A DNA stretch of 64,000 nucleotides from Methanosarcina flavescens. GTDB lineage: Archaea; Halobacteriota; Methanosarcinia; Methanosarcinales; Methanosarcinaceae. The stretch spans positions 2,480,001 through 2,544,000 of the forward strand of contig NZ_CP032683.1 in NCBI RefSeq assembly GCF_001304615.2. The letters are read 5' to 3'. A program made the position numbers and the translations under genes. Of this stretch, positions 45,851-54,318 are shown one piece after another. Numbering within the stretch: the stretch's first letter is position 1; each line of letters begins with the position of its first letter. The notes below the pieces were generated by a model that did no database searches, was not told the DNA's origin, and saw nothing but the letters and a program-made list of their open reading frames with translations.

Positions 45851-46702
45851 TTAATAAAGACTTACAAACCCTTCAACCCTTTTCTGATAATACAAATACT
45901 CCTGCGCATACCCACAATATTGCCCGAAATACTCTCTTCCCCAATCTCCCATACAGCTCATACTTGTGCAGGTTTCAAAGTAACTGTCATCTATGTGGTA
46001 ATGCTGGATGATCTGCTTGATGTGGGTATCTACCGGGAAGGCTTCTAATTTCCCGAAGGCAAAAAGGAGAACACAGTCGGCAACCTTTTCCCCAATGCCG
46101 CGAAGCCTCATGAAACGTTCTCGTGCATATTTATATTCCAGGCGGAAAAGAACATTGAGGTCCAGTTCTCCGGAAGCCACTTCTTCGGCTGCGGCTTTTA
46201 TGCTCGGGGCTCTGAAGCCAAGTTTACATCGTTCAAGCGCGGCTGGATTGGCGTTTGCGAGGGTTTCAGGGTCTGGGAAGGTGAAATAGCCGGGTTCGAT
46301 TTCCTGCCCGAAAGTTCGGCTGAGAAGGTAGATCCGTCTCTGGATTGTGGGGATGCTTGAGGCGGTTGCGAGCATATAGGAGATAAGGCATTCCCAGGGG
46401 TCTTGCCGGATCAGGCGCAGACCCTGGTATTTGCGGATTGCCCGATCGATGAGCAGGTCACGGTTTATGCTTTCATAGATCGAGGGCAGGTCGTCATCAA
46501 AGCGAAAATAATGTGAAAAAAATTCAGGCGTCAGGGTTGAATCGATAATCAATTGTCCGTTTTCCTGAGAAAGTCGGATAACGTGATCTCCGACAACCCC
46601 TGTCCACCAATTCCCTTCCCGTTCCCAGCGGAAGACCTGTCCGCAGTCGAGGGTATAATTAAGGTTAAAAAGATGGGGCTTAAGCCTGTACATCCAGTTC
46701 AA
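45851..46702 (-). CDS. ogg: 8-oxoguanine DNA glycosylase, OGG1-type
   Basis: A 283-residue bifunctional glycosylase/AP lyase that removes 8-oxoguanine. The N-terminal OGG domain is visible as FNLNYTLDCGQVFRWERE, and the HhH-GPD core as LRGIGEKVADCVLLFAFGKL then EAFPVDTHIKQII, which includes the catalytic lysine (GEKVADC) and aspartate (VDTHI). It matches the eukaryotic OGG1-like archaeal type rather than AGOG. Its start overlaps the end of the ADP-dependent kinase-like gene by 23 bases, so translation is coupled. The C-terminus is complete (QEYLYYQKRVEGFVSLY). Confidence 0.93.
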   Translation of the reverse strand: MNWMYRLKPHLFNLNYTLDCGQVFRWEREGNWWTGVVGDHVIRLSQENGQLIIDSTLTPEFFSHYFRFDDDLPSIYESINRDLLIDRAIRKYQGLRLIRQDPWECLISYMLATASSIPTIQRRIYLLSRTFGQEIEPGYFTFPDPETLANANPAALERCKLGFRAPSIKAAAEEVASGELDLNVLFRLEYKYARERFMRLRGIGEKVADCVLLFAFGKLEAFPVDTHIKQIIQHYHIDDSYFETCTSMSCMGDWGREYFGQYCGYAQEYLYYQKRVEGFVSLY

Positions 46703-48080
46703 GCCCCCTCAGGAAGATTGCTGCGGTTAGCGTGTCCCCAAGCCCGACCGTGGTTACGGGAGATTGGGAAAGCATTGTGGGAAGCATACAGATAACATAG
46801 CCTCCCCTGAAAGCATAAGCGCCCTGCCGGAGAGTTTTTCCATTGAAGGCTTTAAGGAAAGCTTCAATCTGTTTTCTTCCAAACTCGCTTTCCTGAAGTT
46901 TCAATGCTTCTTCTTCCACGAATTCCCGTCCATCAAGTTTGCCTGAAGCTGCATACACGCCTGCGCACTTAACTCCAAATTCCAGGGCTTCAAGTTTTTC
47001 TCCGGATACTCTCTGCAAATCCTGCTCAGAATTAGGATTAAATCCTGGCTTAAACACATTCAGCACAAATTCCCTTGTGTGAATAAAGAGCTTCTTAAGC
47101 TCGTTCCTCGAAGCCAGCCTGCATGCGGCATCAGCTACGGCTTCAGCTTCCATATGAAGAAGTTTTTCTCCAGGCACTCCGTGCAGGTTATAAAACATTG
47201 CAAGTTCGTCTTCGTTCATTCCAAAGCTGTCGGAAAGCCCTGAAAACTTAAGAAAAACTGAATTTCCAATTTCTCTACTCGCGAAATGCCCGAGTTCCAG
47301 GTGAATCTGGAGTTTGTCGTTTCTGGATTTCCAGCTTGTGAGCTCGGAAAAAGAATTATCGAGAATTGTTTTATAAGTGGTGCCATCGGGATAGTTCTCA
47401 ATCAGGAGATGAAAACCCGATATGAGTATGCCATCAAGCTCACAGGCATGTTGAAGGGCATACTGCTTAAACGCAGGATTGGTATAAAGCCTGAAATTAA
47501 GATGATCACAGGTCGCTATGAAGCGGTTTTCCCTCGGAACCCTAACTTCTGTCCCATACAGGGAAAAAGTCTCCCCTTCAGAAAAATCAAACACGAAATG
47601 TATCGGTTCCTGATTGCTGGAAAGATCTTCCTCGCTTTTCTCAGGTAAAATCCCTGCGTTTTTCTCTTGCTGTGTGAAAGCCTCCGGCAGGTAGATTGCT
47701 TTTTTTGAGAAAAGAGAAAGCTGTGTTTCTGAAGGTACTGCAACATTTGGAATTACTCTGGAAGCGCCCAGCTGGGAAAGGGCATTTGCCATTATCCCTG
47801 CGTTTCCGCCCATTCTTACTAGGGATTTTTCAAAATAACGGTTTTTAAGAAACTCGAAAACAGAATCCTCAAATACAAGCCATTCGGCTCCACATCCCTC
47901 TTTCATACAATAGGCAAGCCCTGCTACAAAATCCGATTCAGAAATTATTTTTCCAGGGGGGTTTTCGATTTTCTCAAGGATTTCAGCAGCTTCGAAGGCA
48001 CTCAGCAGTTCCGAAATCTCAGCCCCAGTGATCCTGTATACTGAGTCTATGTTGACATTATATCCGCAGAGTATATTCAT
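46680..48080 (-). CDS. ADP-dependent sugar kinase-like protein
   Basis: A 466-residue member of the ADP-dependent phosphofructokinase/glucokinase family (ribokinase-like fold), paralogous to the gene just upstream. The N-terminal sugar-binding segment reads GYNVNIDSVY, and the catalytic GXGD motif with the base aspartate is TTVGLGDTLTAAIF near the end. FVARM-type block is replaced by RMGGNAGIMANALSQLGASR. It is clearly diverged from PfkC, so its substrate may differ. Its stop lies inside the ogg gene. The tandem order pfkC, this gene, ogg on one strand points to an operon. Confidence 0.85.
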   Translation of the reverse strand: MNILCGYNVNIDSVYRITGAEISELLSAFEAAEILEKIENPPGKIISESDFVAGLAYCMKEGCGAEWLVFEDSVFEFLKNRYFEKSLVRMGGNAGIMANALSQLGASRVIPNVAVPSETQLSLFSKKAIYLPEAFTQQEKNAGILPEKSEEDLSSNQEPIHFVFDFSEGETFSLYGTEVRVPRENRFIATCDHLNFRLYTNPAFKQYALQHACELDGILISGFHLLIENYPDGTTYKTILDNSFSELTSWKSRNDKLQIHLELGHFASREIGNSVFLKFSGLSDSFGMNEDELAMFYNLHGVPGEKLLHMEAEAVADAACRLASRNELKKLFIHTREFVLNVFKPGFNPNSEQDLQRVSGEKLEALEFGVKCAGVYAASGKLDGREFVEEEALKLQESEFGRKQIEAFLKAFNGKTLRQGAYAFRGGYVICMLPTMLSQSPVTTVGLGDTLTAAIFLRGLELDVQA

Positions 48081-48130
48081 CTTACCAGTTCCTTACAGAA
48101 TGGGGAGGCTTCGGATTAAGTAAGGAGGAT

Positions 48131-49603
48131 TTATTTTCCTGACTGCTTTCGCTTCATTTCTGCAAGCATAGCTGCAAAAGCTCCTGCCGAGATAGTATCA
48201 CCTATTCCCACTGTCGATTGCGGTTGCTCGACCACTTTGGTAGGAATGATAACTGCATTATGATCTGCCCCGTAAATATATCCATATTCAAACTCATCAG
48301 GAGTACAGAGTTTCTTCCCTACACAATAAAGCTTGAAATTCTCTAGATCTTCAATGCCTTTGTCTGAAACCGGAACTTCTAGCCCTGTTGCTGCCGACTC
48401 AAAATTTTCAATATCTCCTGTGAGAGCCTTGGTGGCGGCAAGGGTTGAGGAAAAGAGCAGGGCATCCCTGTGTTCTCTAAGTGTAAGTGGGTGACCTTTC
48501 GCAAGGACACAGATATAAAACCCAAGAGAATGCACATGGACTCTCTCAAGCGATAGATCCTTTAAAAGCTGAACAGCACCGTGATAAAGCGAGGTTATCC
48601 CGTATTCTTCTTTTCTTATGACAGAATAAGAAAGTTCTTCATGTCCCAGGACGTTGAGGGCATTTGCCACTTCCACGGTATCAAGACCCAGGGAATGGAC
48701 ATGGCCGGCAACGATTTCAGTAAGAATAGCCTTTCTTATAACCCGATTCTGGATGGATGTAAGTTCTACATGGATGCGCAGTTGGGGATTTAAAGCCTTA
48801 AGTTTGTCAATAACTTTAACAGAATGTGAAACGTAGTCCTTATACGTAGATCCATCCTCATACTCTTCTTTTATCATCTGATAACCTGAAAGCATTGCAC
48901 CGTCAATCGGGAAAATTGTGCCAAGGTGCTCATAAACTTCCCTGTCCATATCCAGACGAATCCATTTCGGACGGGAGGAGATTATCAGGCGATTATCTCT
49001 TGGCACCGTGAAGTTTCCATTACAGGTTACTTCCAGACCTTTTGAGTATTCAAAGATCCAGTTGACTTTTGATTCTATCCCTGGTTTGAATGCCTCCTTC
49101 GGGGGCTTGAGCACGACATCCCCATTTTCTACCTTCGGGTGCAGAAGATTGTCAGAAGCTACAAAATACTCTGTCTGTTCTTCGGAAAGCCAGGGAATGT
49201 ATGCAACCACTTTCTTTAGCCCGAGGCGGGCAAGAAGGTTAGAAATAATTCCTGCCTGGCCTCCCATACGCGCATAGTCAAAACCCAGTTGAGCTTTCAG
49301 CCACTCATGAGTATTCGCGGTATGGGTTGGGATCTCTGCGGCTTTTCCTTCTCGCATAGAAATCATCAGGCGAGCTATGAAATCCAGAGGCTCTTGTATT
49401 TCCCTCGGATAAGTCTCAACTCTTTTCTGAATTTCAGCTTCATCAAAGAGTTCCATAAGCTTGCGCATGTCTTCATCTGTAAGGTGTTTAATAACATCGA
49501 TATTACTGTTGTAAGCCACAAACATACCATCCAGATAAGGAAGGGATCTTTTTATATTGTAAAAAGCATCGGTGTGGCGCTGTTCCCATTCTTGTATATT
49601 CAC
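48131..49603 (-). CDS. pfkC: ADP-dependent phosphofructokinase
   Basis: A 490-residue ADP-dependent kinase that phosphorylates fructose 6-phosphate in the modified archaeal Embden-Meyerhof pathway, with possible glucokinase side activity known in Methanosarcina-group enzymes. Blocks: YNSNIDVIKH for substrate contact, ARMGGQAGIISNLLARLGLK, the central IHVELTSIQNRVIRKAI, and the catalytic motif QPQSTVGIGDTISAGAF. It starts with GTG after GGGGGCTTATTATA. The paralogous kinase gene begins about 50 bases after its stop. Being an ADP-dependent kinase fits cells where ADP replaces ATP in glycolysis. Confidence 0.93.
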   Translation of the reverse strand: MNIQEWEQRHTDAFYNIKRSLPYLDGMFVAYNSNIDVIKHLTDEDMRKLMELFDEAEIQKRVETYPREIQEPLDFIARLMISMREGKAAEIPTHTANTHEWLKAQLGFDYARMGGQAGIISNLLARLGLKKVVAYIPWLSEEQTEYFVASDNLLHPKVENGDVVLKPPKEAFKPGIESKVNWIFEYSKGLEVTCNGNFTVPRDNRLIISSRPKWIRLDMDREVYEHLGTIFPIDGAMLSGYQMIKEEYEDGSTYKDYVSHSVKVIDKLKALNPQLRIHVELTSIQNRVIRKAILTEIVAGHVHSLGLDTVEVANALNVLGHEELSYSVIRKEEYGITSLYHGAVQLLKDLSLERVHVHSLGFYICVLAKGHPLTLREHRDALLFSSTLAATKALTGDIENFESAATGLEVPVSDKGIEDLENFKLYCVGKKLCTPDEFEYGYIYGADHNAVIIPTKVVEQPQSTVGIGDTISAGAFAAMLAEMKRKQSGK

Positions 49604-49760
49604 TATAATAAGCCCCCTGGAAATGCATATCTGAACTAAAATAATTTCAGGAATAGGGGAAAACCCATATTCATTTTCTTAATATGGTTTTACTTATAAG
49701 TTATCTTGATGTAAGTGATCTCGCTTGTATTTCATCTATTTCCTCTCAAATTTACACTGA

Positions 49761-50948
49761 TTAAGTCGTATATTCAGCATTGATCCTGACATAGTCATAA
49801 GTCAGGTCACAACCCCAGGCTGTTGCCTGTTCATTTCCCATACTGAGGTCAAGAGTAATGACAATTTCATCATTTGTCATTATTCTTTTCAGAAGCTCAA
49901 GATCGTAAGAACTGGAAATTTCACCTGACTTTATAAGTTCGATCTCTGATCCTCCTCCAGAAAAAGAGAGAGAGAGCTTTCCCTGTTCAAGTTCCGCACC
50001 AGAGTATCCTGCAGCAGCTACAACCCTTCCCCAGTTTGGGTCCTTTCCGAAAATTGCGGATTTAACCAGTGGGGAACGTACAATGGCTTTTGCAGCACGT
50101 TTAGCATCTTCGTATGTTTTTGCGCCTACTACCCTGGCTTCAATGAGTTTTGTAGCGCCTTCTCCGTCTTTTGCTATTTTCTTTGCAAGCTCTGTAAATA
50201 CGTAAATCAACCCTTCCTCAAAATCATCCAGGCAGTCCATGCAGGGTTTGATCCCGGACTTGCAGGTGGAGGTAAGAAGTACCATATCGTTAGTGCTTGT
50301 ATCCCCATCCACCACGACCATATTGAAAGTTTTATCCACTGCTATTCTCAGAGCAGCATCAAGGACGTCGGCAGGCACTTTTGCATCGGTATATGCAAAA
50401 CAGAGCATAGTTCCCATATTGGGATTAATCATCCCCGATCCTTTGGCAATCGCCCCAATCCTTATCCCGCAGTCCATCTCAATAGCCACTTCTTTTATAG
50501 CCTTATCCGTGGTCATGATCGCCTTTGCAGCTTCCCGGCTGCATTCAGGAGAACTGCCCAGCCCTTTAAGGACTTCAGGAAGGAGTTCACTTATCAGGGA
50601 AACATCAAGCCTTCTGCCAATTACACCTGTTGACGCAACTGCAACTGTTTCAGGTTTAACGTCAAGTTTTCGGGCAAGCATTGTTGCCATTTCCATAGCA
50701 TCCAGAAAACCGTCATCACCTGTAAAGGCGTTGGCATTGCCGCTATTTGCAATTACGGCTGAAAGATGGTGCTTGGTCTCGATTACTCCTTTACTCAGGA
50801 TAACCGGAGCTGCGGTCACCTTATTCTTTGTAAAGACGCCTGCTGCAGGGCCTTCCGCAACAATGACAGCCAACCCCATTTTTTCAGTTTTAACCCCATT
50901 TGCGGACACCCCCCTTACTGCACAGATTCCACCTTCTATTTGCTTCAT
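49761..50948 (-). CDS. argJ: Bifunctional ornithine acetyltransferase / N-acetylglutamate synthase
   Basis: A 395-residue ArgJ that recycles the acetyl group in arginine synthesis. The protein is made as a precursor that cleaves itself into alpha and beta chains at a threonine; here the site lies in KGSGMINPNMGTMLCFAYTD, with glycine rather than the commoner alanine before the threonine. FTKNKVTAAPVILSKG, GVIGRRLDVS and the C-terminal FGKDPNWGRVVAAAGYSG are diagnostic. AAGGAGA lies eight bases before the ATG. It is the last gene of an argC-CBS-argJ operon, 18 bases after the CBS gene. Confidence 0.95.
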   Translation of the reverse strand: MKQIEGGICAVRGVSANGVKTEKMGLAVIVAEGPAAGVFTKNKVTAAPVILSKGVIETKHHLSAVIANSGNANAFTGDDGFLDAMEMATMLARKLDVKPETVAVASTGVIGRRLDVSLISELLPEVLKGLGSSPECSREAAKAIMTTDKAIKEVAIEMDCGIRIGAIAKGSGMINPNMGTMLCFAYTDAKVPADVLDAALRIAVDKTFNMVVVDGDTSTNDMVLLTSTCKSGIKPCMDCLDDFEEGLIYVFTELAKKIAKDGEGATKLIEARVVGAKTYEDAKRAAKAIVRSPLVKSAIFGKDPNWGRVVAAAGYSGAELEQGKLSLSFSGGGSEIELIKSGEISSSYDLELLKRIMTNDEIVITLDLSMGNEQATAWGCDLTYDYVRINAEYTT

Positions 50949-50966
50949 GAAAGACTCTCCTTTTCC

Positions 50967-51431
50967 TCAGAGCTTTGCAAGACCTTTTATAATATCGCCG
51001 CGTGTAATAATCCCCACTACGCGGCTGTCCTCAGTTACAGGAAGCCTGTTAATCCTGTGCCTTATCATATGCTCAGAAGCTTCTTCTACGGATGCCTCAG
51101 AAGAGATTGTGTGCACATCCTTTGTCATGATCTCTTCTATCTTTGTGGAACCCACATCAGAAAGCATTCTTTTTGTTTCCTCCCAGCCAATGAGTTCCCT
51201 GATAGGAATCTCTATAACCTCAAAGGGGCTTGGAAGCCAGAGATCCCCTTTTTCGGGGACTATGAGCAGTTTCAGCAGATCCGCTTCGCTTATTATCCCC
51301 ACAAGCTCTCCCCCTTCAAGAATAGGAGCCCCACTGATATTGTTTTCCTTCAAGATTTTTGCCGCTTCACGGACTGTATTGTCAGGCTTGCAGAAAACAA
51401 CGTTCGGGTTCATGACATCTTTTACTTTCAT
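50967..51431 (-). CDS. Paired CBS-domain protein
   Basis: A 154-residue protein of two CBS domains (a Bateman module) and little else: MNPNVVFCKPDNTVREAAKI, then LKENNISGAPILEGGELVGI; and MTKDVHTISSEASVEEASEH, then RHRINRLPVTEDSRVVGIITRGD. Between the domains a short helix-rich loop occurs. Bateman modules bind adenosine nucleotides or SAM and regulate partner proteins. Its place between argC and argJ in the same operon suggests nucleotide control of arginine synthesis or simple co-expression. It is a common Methanosarcina arrangement only by inference. Confidence 0.88.
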   Translation of the reverse strand: MKVKDVMNPNVVFCKPDNTVREAAKILKENNISGAPILEGGELVGIISEADLLKLLIVPEKGDLWLPSPFEVIEIPIRELIGWEETKRMLSDVGSTKIEEIMTKDVHTISSEASVEEASEHMIRHRINRLPVTEDSRVVGIITRGDIIKGLAKL

Positions 51432-51506
51432 CTGACTGTACCCCTTGAGACAAATTCCATTCTTTACTTTAATCCGTCAACAGTTATATTCTCTTGCCTT
51501 GGCTTG

Positions 51507-52520
51507 TTATGGAGCCGCTGCGGGCATCCAGAGCCCACATATTTCATCCAGCCCGAACATGAGGTTCATGTTCTGGATAGCCTGCCCTGAAGCCCCTTTG
51601 ACAAGGTTATCGATTGCCGAGAGCACCACAACCCTGTTATTTTCCTTATCCGCCTCAAAACTTATATCACAAAAGTTAGAGCCTCTGACTGCGGTAAGGG
51701 AAGGAACTCCTGAAGGGAACCTGATAAATGGTCTGTCTCTGTAGAATCCTTCATAGATTGTCTTTAAGTCATCCGTGGAGAGAGGCTCCTTTGTAAAGAG
51801 GTGAGCCGTTGTAAGGATCCCTCTAATAGAAGGGATTACATGGGGAGTGAAACTGATATTCCGGAGTCTTCCATCGAGTGCTGTCAGCTCCTGGATGATC
51901 TCAGCTCTATGCCTGTGAGATGTAAGTTTGTATGGGATGATATTTTCTGCAAGGTTCGGGTAATGTGAAGTCTCGGTTGGTGAGATGCCAGCTCCTGAGA
52001 TTCCTGTCTTGGAATCAAAAACTGCAATATCGAGAAGCTCGGCTGCCGCAAGAGGAGCTGCTGCAAGGATTGCGCCTGTAGGAAAACATCCTGGGTTTGC
52101 AACGAAACTCTCTTCTGAAGCCTCAGGATGGAGTTCTACGAGCCCATATACGGCATCTCTCGGATCAGTGTGCTTTAATCCGTAGATTTTTTCAAACTCC
52201 GATGTCTCAAGCCTGTAGTCCGCGCTAAGGTCAATAACCTTGGTGTCACCATCAAGCAGCTCAGGTACATAGTTCATGGCAGATCCGTGAGGCACTGCAA
52301 GAAATACAACGTCACAGCGCTCCCTGATGTTTTCAGGATCAGGATTTTCGTATTTCAGGTTCAGGAAACCTTCAAGGTGCTTGTGTGTGCTTGTTACAGG
52401 TTTCCCGGCAAGGCTTCGGGAGGTTGCCAGCTCCAGCTTTACATTGGGGTGGTTGACGAGCAAGCGAAGGAGTTCTCCTCCTGTGTATCCCGATGCTCCT
52501 ATTATTCCAGCCTTGATCAT
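51507..52520 (-). CDS. argC: N-acetyl-gamma-glutamyl-phosphate reductase
   Basis: A 337-residue NADPH-dependent reductase for the third step of ornithine synthesis. The Rossmann start MIKAGIIGASGYTGGELLRL, the motif VFLAVPHGSAMNYVPELL, and the active-site block SFVANPGCFPTGAILA with its catalytic cysteine are clear, and RHRAEIIQE and TPHVIPSIRGIL follow. The ATG at 52520 is chosen over a GTG three codons before it, since that GTG forms part of the GTGA that acts as ribosome binding site. It is the first gene of the operon that continues with the CBS-domain gene and argJ. Confidence 0.96.
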   Translation of the reverse strand: MIKAGIIGASGYTGGELLRLLVNHPNVKLELATSRSLAGKPVTSTHKHLEGFLNLKYENPDPENIRERCDVVFLAVPHGSAMNYVPELLDGDTKVIDLSADYRLETSEFEKIYGLKHTDPRDAVYGLVELHPEASEESFVANPGCFPTGAILAAAPLAAAELLDIAVFDSKTGISGAGISPTETSHYPNLAENIIPYKLTSHRHRAEIIQELTALDGRLRNISFTPHVIPSIRGILTTAHLFTKEPLSTDDLKTIYEGFYRDRPFIRFPSGVPSLTAVRGSNFCDISFEADKENNRVVVLSAIDNLVKGASGQAIQNMNLMFGLDEICGLWMPAAAP

Positions 52521-52844
52521 AAGTGTCACTGCCTGTGTAATGTCAATACAAGATAATTAAATTTGTTCCTGGAAAACAACTGGTAGGAAATTTTGCTCGC
52601 TCAGGAAATCTCTTTGATCAAACTGACCCCATTTATTCAGAAGGCTAATCGACTTATCCTTTGACCTGCGATTTTTGCAGGGAGCGAGTCATATTTTTAA
52701 TTTTGAGTCAGTAAAATTTAAGTTTTTAAATATATAAGTATATTCCACACAGGGAGAACTGAGGCCCTTCGCGCTGGAATAGAAGGCGTCACAGATATAT
52801 TTTTTACCTTTAGAAGCTCTGATACTATGAGAAAATCTGTTTAG
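52521..52844. other. Intergenic region between argC and the deoxyribosyltransferase-like gene
   Basis: This 324-base region lies between divergent genes. It holds the argC promoter region (minus strand, near 52545-52560: TTAATTATCTTG on that strand) and the leader of the plus-strand gene. AT-rich TTTTAAATATATAAGTATA at about 52722-52742 is a good TATA candidate for the plus-strand gene, but it leaves a leader of about 100 bases. No ORF or repeat was found. Confidence 0.4.
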
Positions 52845-52874
52845 ATGCCTTCTGAAGCGGCAGGAAGAAAAGAC

Positions 52875-53297
52875 ATGGACAGAAAAAAGAATATCTACCT
52901 TGCAGGCCCTCTTTTCAGCCATGCGGAATTAGAATATAATCGTAAATTGAGGGATTTGCTGCTCAATAAAGGCTTTTCAGTTTTTTTGCCCCAGGAAGAT
53001 GCAGAGGAAAGCACAGAAGAACGTAAAAAACAGAGTCAGGAGCATGTTTTCAGAAAATGTGTAGAAGGTGTGGATAATTCCGATATTGTAGTTGCGGTGC
53101 TTGACGGAGTAGATGTAGATTCTGGAACTGCCTGGGAGATCGGTTACGCTTACGCAAAGGAAAAGCCTGTTATAGGGCTTCGAACTGATTTCAGATCTCT
53201 CTCGGATGGGGTTGTTAACCTGATGGTGGAGATGGCTATAGTCGCCCTTGCCAGGGATGAGAATGAACTTTTAAAAACAATGGAGAAGTTTAGATAA
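52875..53297 (+). CDS. Nucleoside 2-deoxyribosyltransferase-like protein
   Basis: A 140-residue protein of the nucleoside 2-deoxyribosyltransferase superfamily (NDT/DNPH1-type Rossmann-like fold). The N-terminal IYLAGPLFSHAELEYNRKLR, then VFLPQEDAEE, the catalytic-glutamate block DVDSGTAWEIGYAYAKEKPV and the C-terminal GVVNLMVEMAIV are characteristic. Related DNPH1 proteins hydrolyse deoxynucleoside monophosphates to base and sugar phosphate, which would fit nucleotide cleaning. ATG at 52875 (AGGAAG before it) is preferred over one 30 bases upstream. It is monocistronic. Confidence 0.9.
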   Translation: MDRKKNIYLAGPLFSHAELEYNRKLRDLLLNKGFSVFLPQEDAEESTEERKKQSQEHVFRKCVEGVDNSDIVVAVLDGVDVDSGTAWEIGYAYAKEKPVIGLRTDFRSLSDGVVNLMVEMAIVALARDENELLKTMEKFR

Positions 53298-53823
53298 TCT
53301 CTGAATGCTACCTGGTTATTTCATACCCTGAATTCTTTTAGTTCCAACTATCTTTAACCTGGGATTATTTTTATTCTTAACTTTTATTCTCAATTATTAT
53401 CCTCAATTTCTCAATTATTATCCTCAATTATCCTCAATTATTATCCTCAATTTTTTGGCTCTGAATTGCTTTAAATTCATCATTTTTATTCACCAGAACT
53501 TAATTCTGGATCAAATCTATTAGATAATATTTAGTAGGATAATTTTTAAGCAAGGAAAAGGTTGAGATAAATGTTAACTAGTTTTTTTAAAAGATATGCG
53601 CTGGAAAGTTTCTGTTGTTCAGTTTTTGTTAACGAGTTTCAAAAATGACCTCTAGCTTTTAAACACTTTATAAAATTCTTTTTTTATTAATTATCTAATT
53701 ATATCTCGATTGAGATATGTTTGAGGGTCAATTCGGGAACAGAAGCCCGAATCTATAATGATTATTAAGTAAAAAAATTTTAATATAGAATGCCTGACAT
53801 AATAACTACTGGAGGTTAAAATA
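53298..53823. other. Intergenic region with CTCAATTATTAT repeats and hairpins
   Basis: This 526-base gap has two noteworthy parts. At about 53385-53450 the phrase TCAATTATTATCC is repeated several times with CCTCAATT variants, giving a degenerate tandem array. At 53701-53752 two consecutive perfect hairpins lie ahead of the 56-residue gene (listed separately). Between them only AT-rich DNA and no ORF is visible. Confidence 0.5.
53701..53752 (+). promoter_or_regulatory. Twin hairpins upstream of the 56-residue gene
   Basis: ATATCTC at 53701-53707 pairs with GAGATAT at 53712-53718 around GATT, and ATTCGGG at 53731-53737 pairs with CCCGAAT at 53746-53752 around AACAGAAG. Both stems are perfect seven-base pairs. 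They lie about 70-120 bases before the start codon at 53824, with a TATA-like AATTTTAATATAG at about 53776-53788 in between. They could therefore belong to a longer structured leader or to the end of an upstream RNA. Function is inferred. Confidence 0.45.
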
Positions 53824-53994
53824 ATGACCCTTGTAGAAGGGTATACTTTTACAAAAGTTAAAACTTCACATGGGACTAACATATACGTATCCAGATACGG
53901 GAAGCTGGTAAAGGTCGTTCCATGCAGTCCACATGTGGAGTTCTCTAAAAGATACACCACTGACCTGATCCGCCAAATCGAGTCATTGGAGTGA
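53824..53994 (+). CDS. Small protein of 56 residues, unknown
   Basis: A short but well-equipped gene. GGAGGTT stands eight bases before the ATG, and a perfect hairpin with a T-run (54059-54089) ends the unit. The protein is MTLVEGYTFTKVKTSHGTNI followed by YVSRYGKLVKVVPCSPHVEF and a basic helix ending LIRQIESLE. It is beta-rich in the first part, has one cysteine (C34) and no signal or membrane segment. No family is recognised; the strong initiation and termination signals argue for a real and well-expressed gene. A ligand- or nucleic-acid-binding role would be guesswork. Confidence 0.75.
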   Translation: MTLVEGYTFTKVKTSHGTNIYVSRYGKLVKVVPCSPHVEFSKRYTTDLIRQIESLE

Positions 53995-54318
53995 AATGAT
54001 AGAGATTTTTTCCGATGTTTCTTTTTAATTCGGACCCATCTTGATGAAAGCCCCTTATCAGGCCGAAGCTTTTCGGTCTGACGTTTTTTAAACTATTTTT
54101 TTCCTATATATACTTTACTTTTGCCATGACTTTTTATATACAGTTCTTGCAACAGAATTTTTATGCTAGATATGGCTCAATGAGTCTCTCTCAGTCAAAC
54201 CCTTCACATTCAATGAGTTTCAGCCAGACCTAGCGCATTTAATTCTATTTACGAGGATAATTTTAAGTATAGACAAACAAAAGAACCTGAAAAAACCTGA
54301 AAAAAGGAAACCGATAAT
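53995..54318. other. Intergenic region after the 56-residue gene
   Basis: This 324-base gap holds the terminator hairpin at 54059-54089. Two phrases of the type CTCAATGAGTCTCTC and TTCAATGAGTTTCAG follow near 54176-54222. The promoter of the GNAT gene is expected here; ACTTTTTATATACAG at about 54129-54143 is a possible TATA element. No ORF is supported. Confidence 0.4.
54059..54089 (+). terminator. Hairpin terminator of the 56-residue gene
   Basis: CAGGCCGAA at 54059-54067 pairs with TTCGGTCTG at 54072-54080, including one G-T pair, around GCTT. ACG and then six T (54084-54089) follow. It lies about 65 bases after the stop codon and has the shape of an intrinsic-type terminator. Confidence 0.75.

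Noticed and set aside
50239-51435. Plus-strand ORF of 398 codons
   Set aside because: It is the shadow of argJ and the CBS-domain gene, both certain from motifs. Its serine-rich composition is typical of antisense frames.
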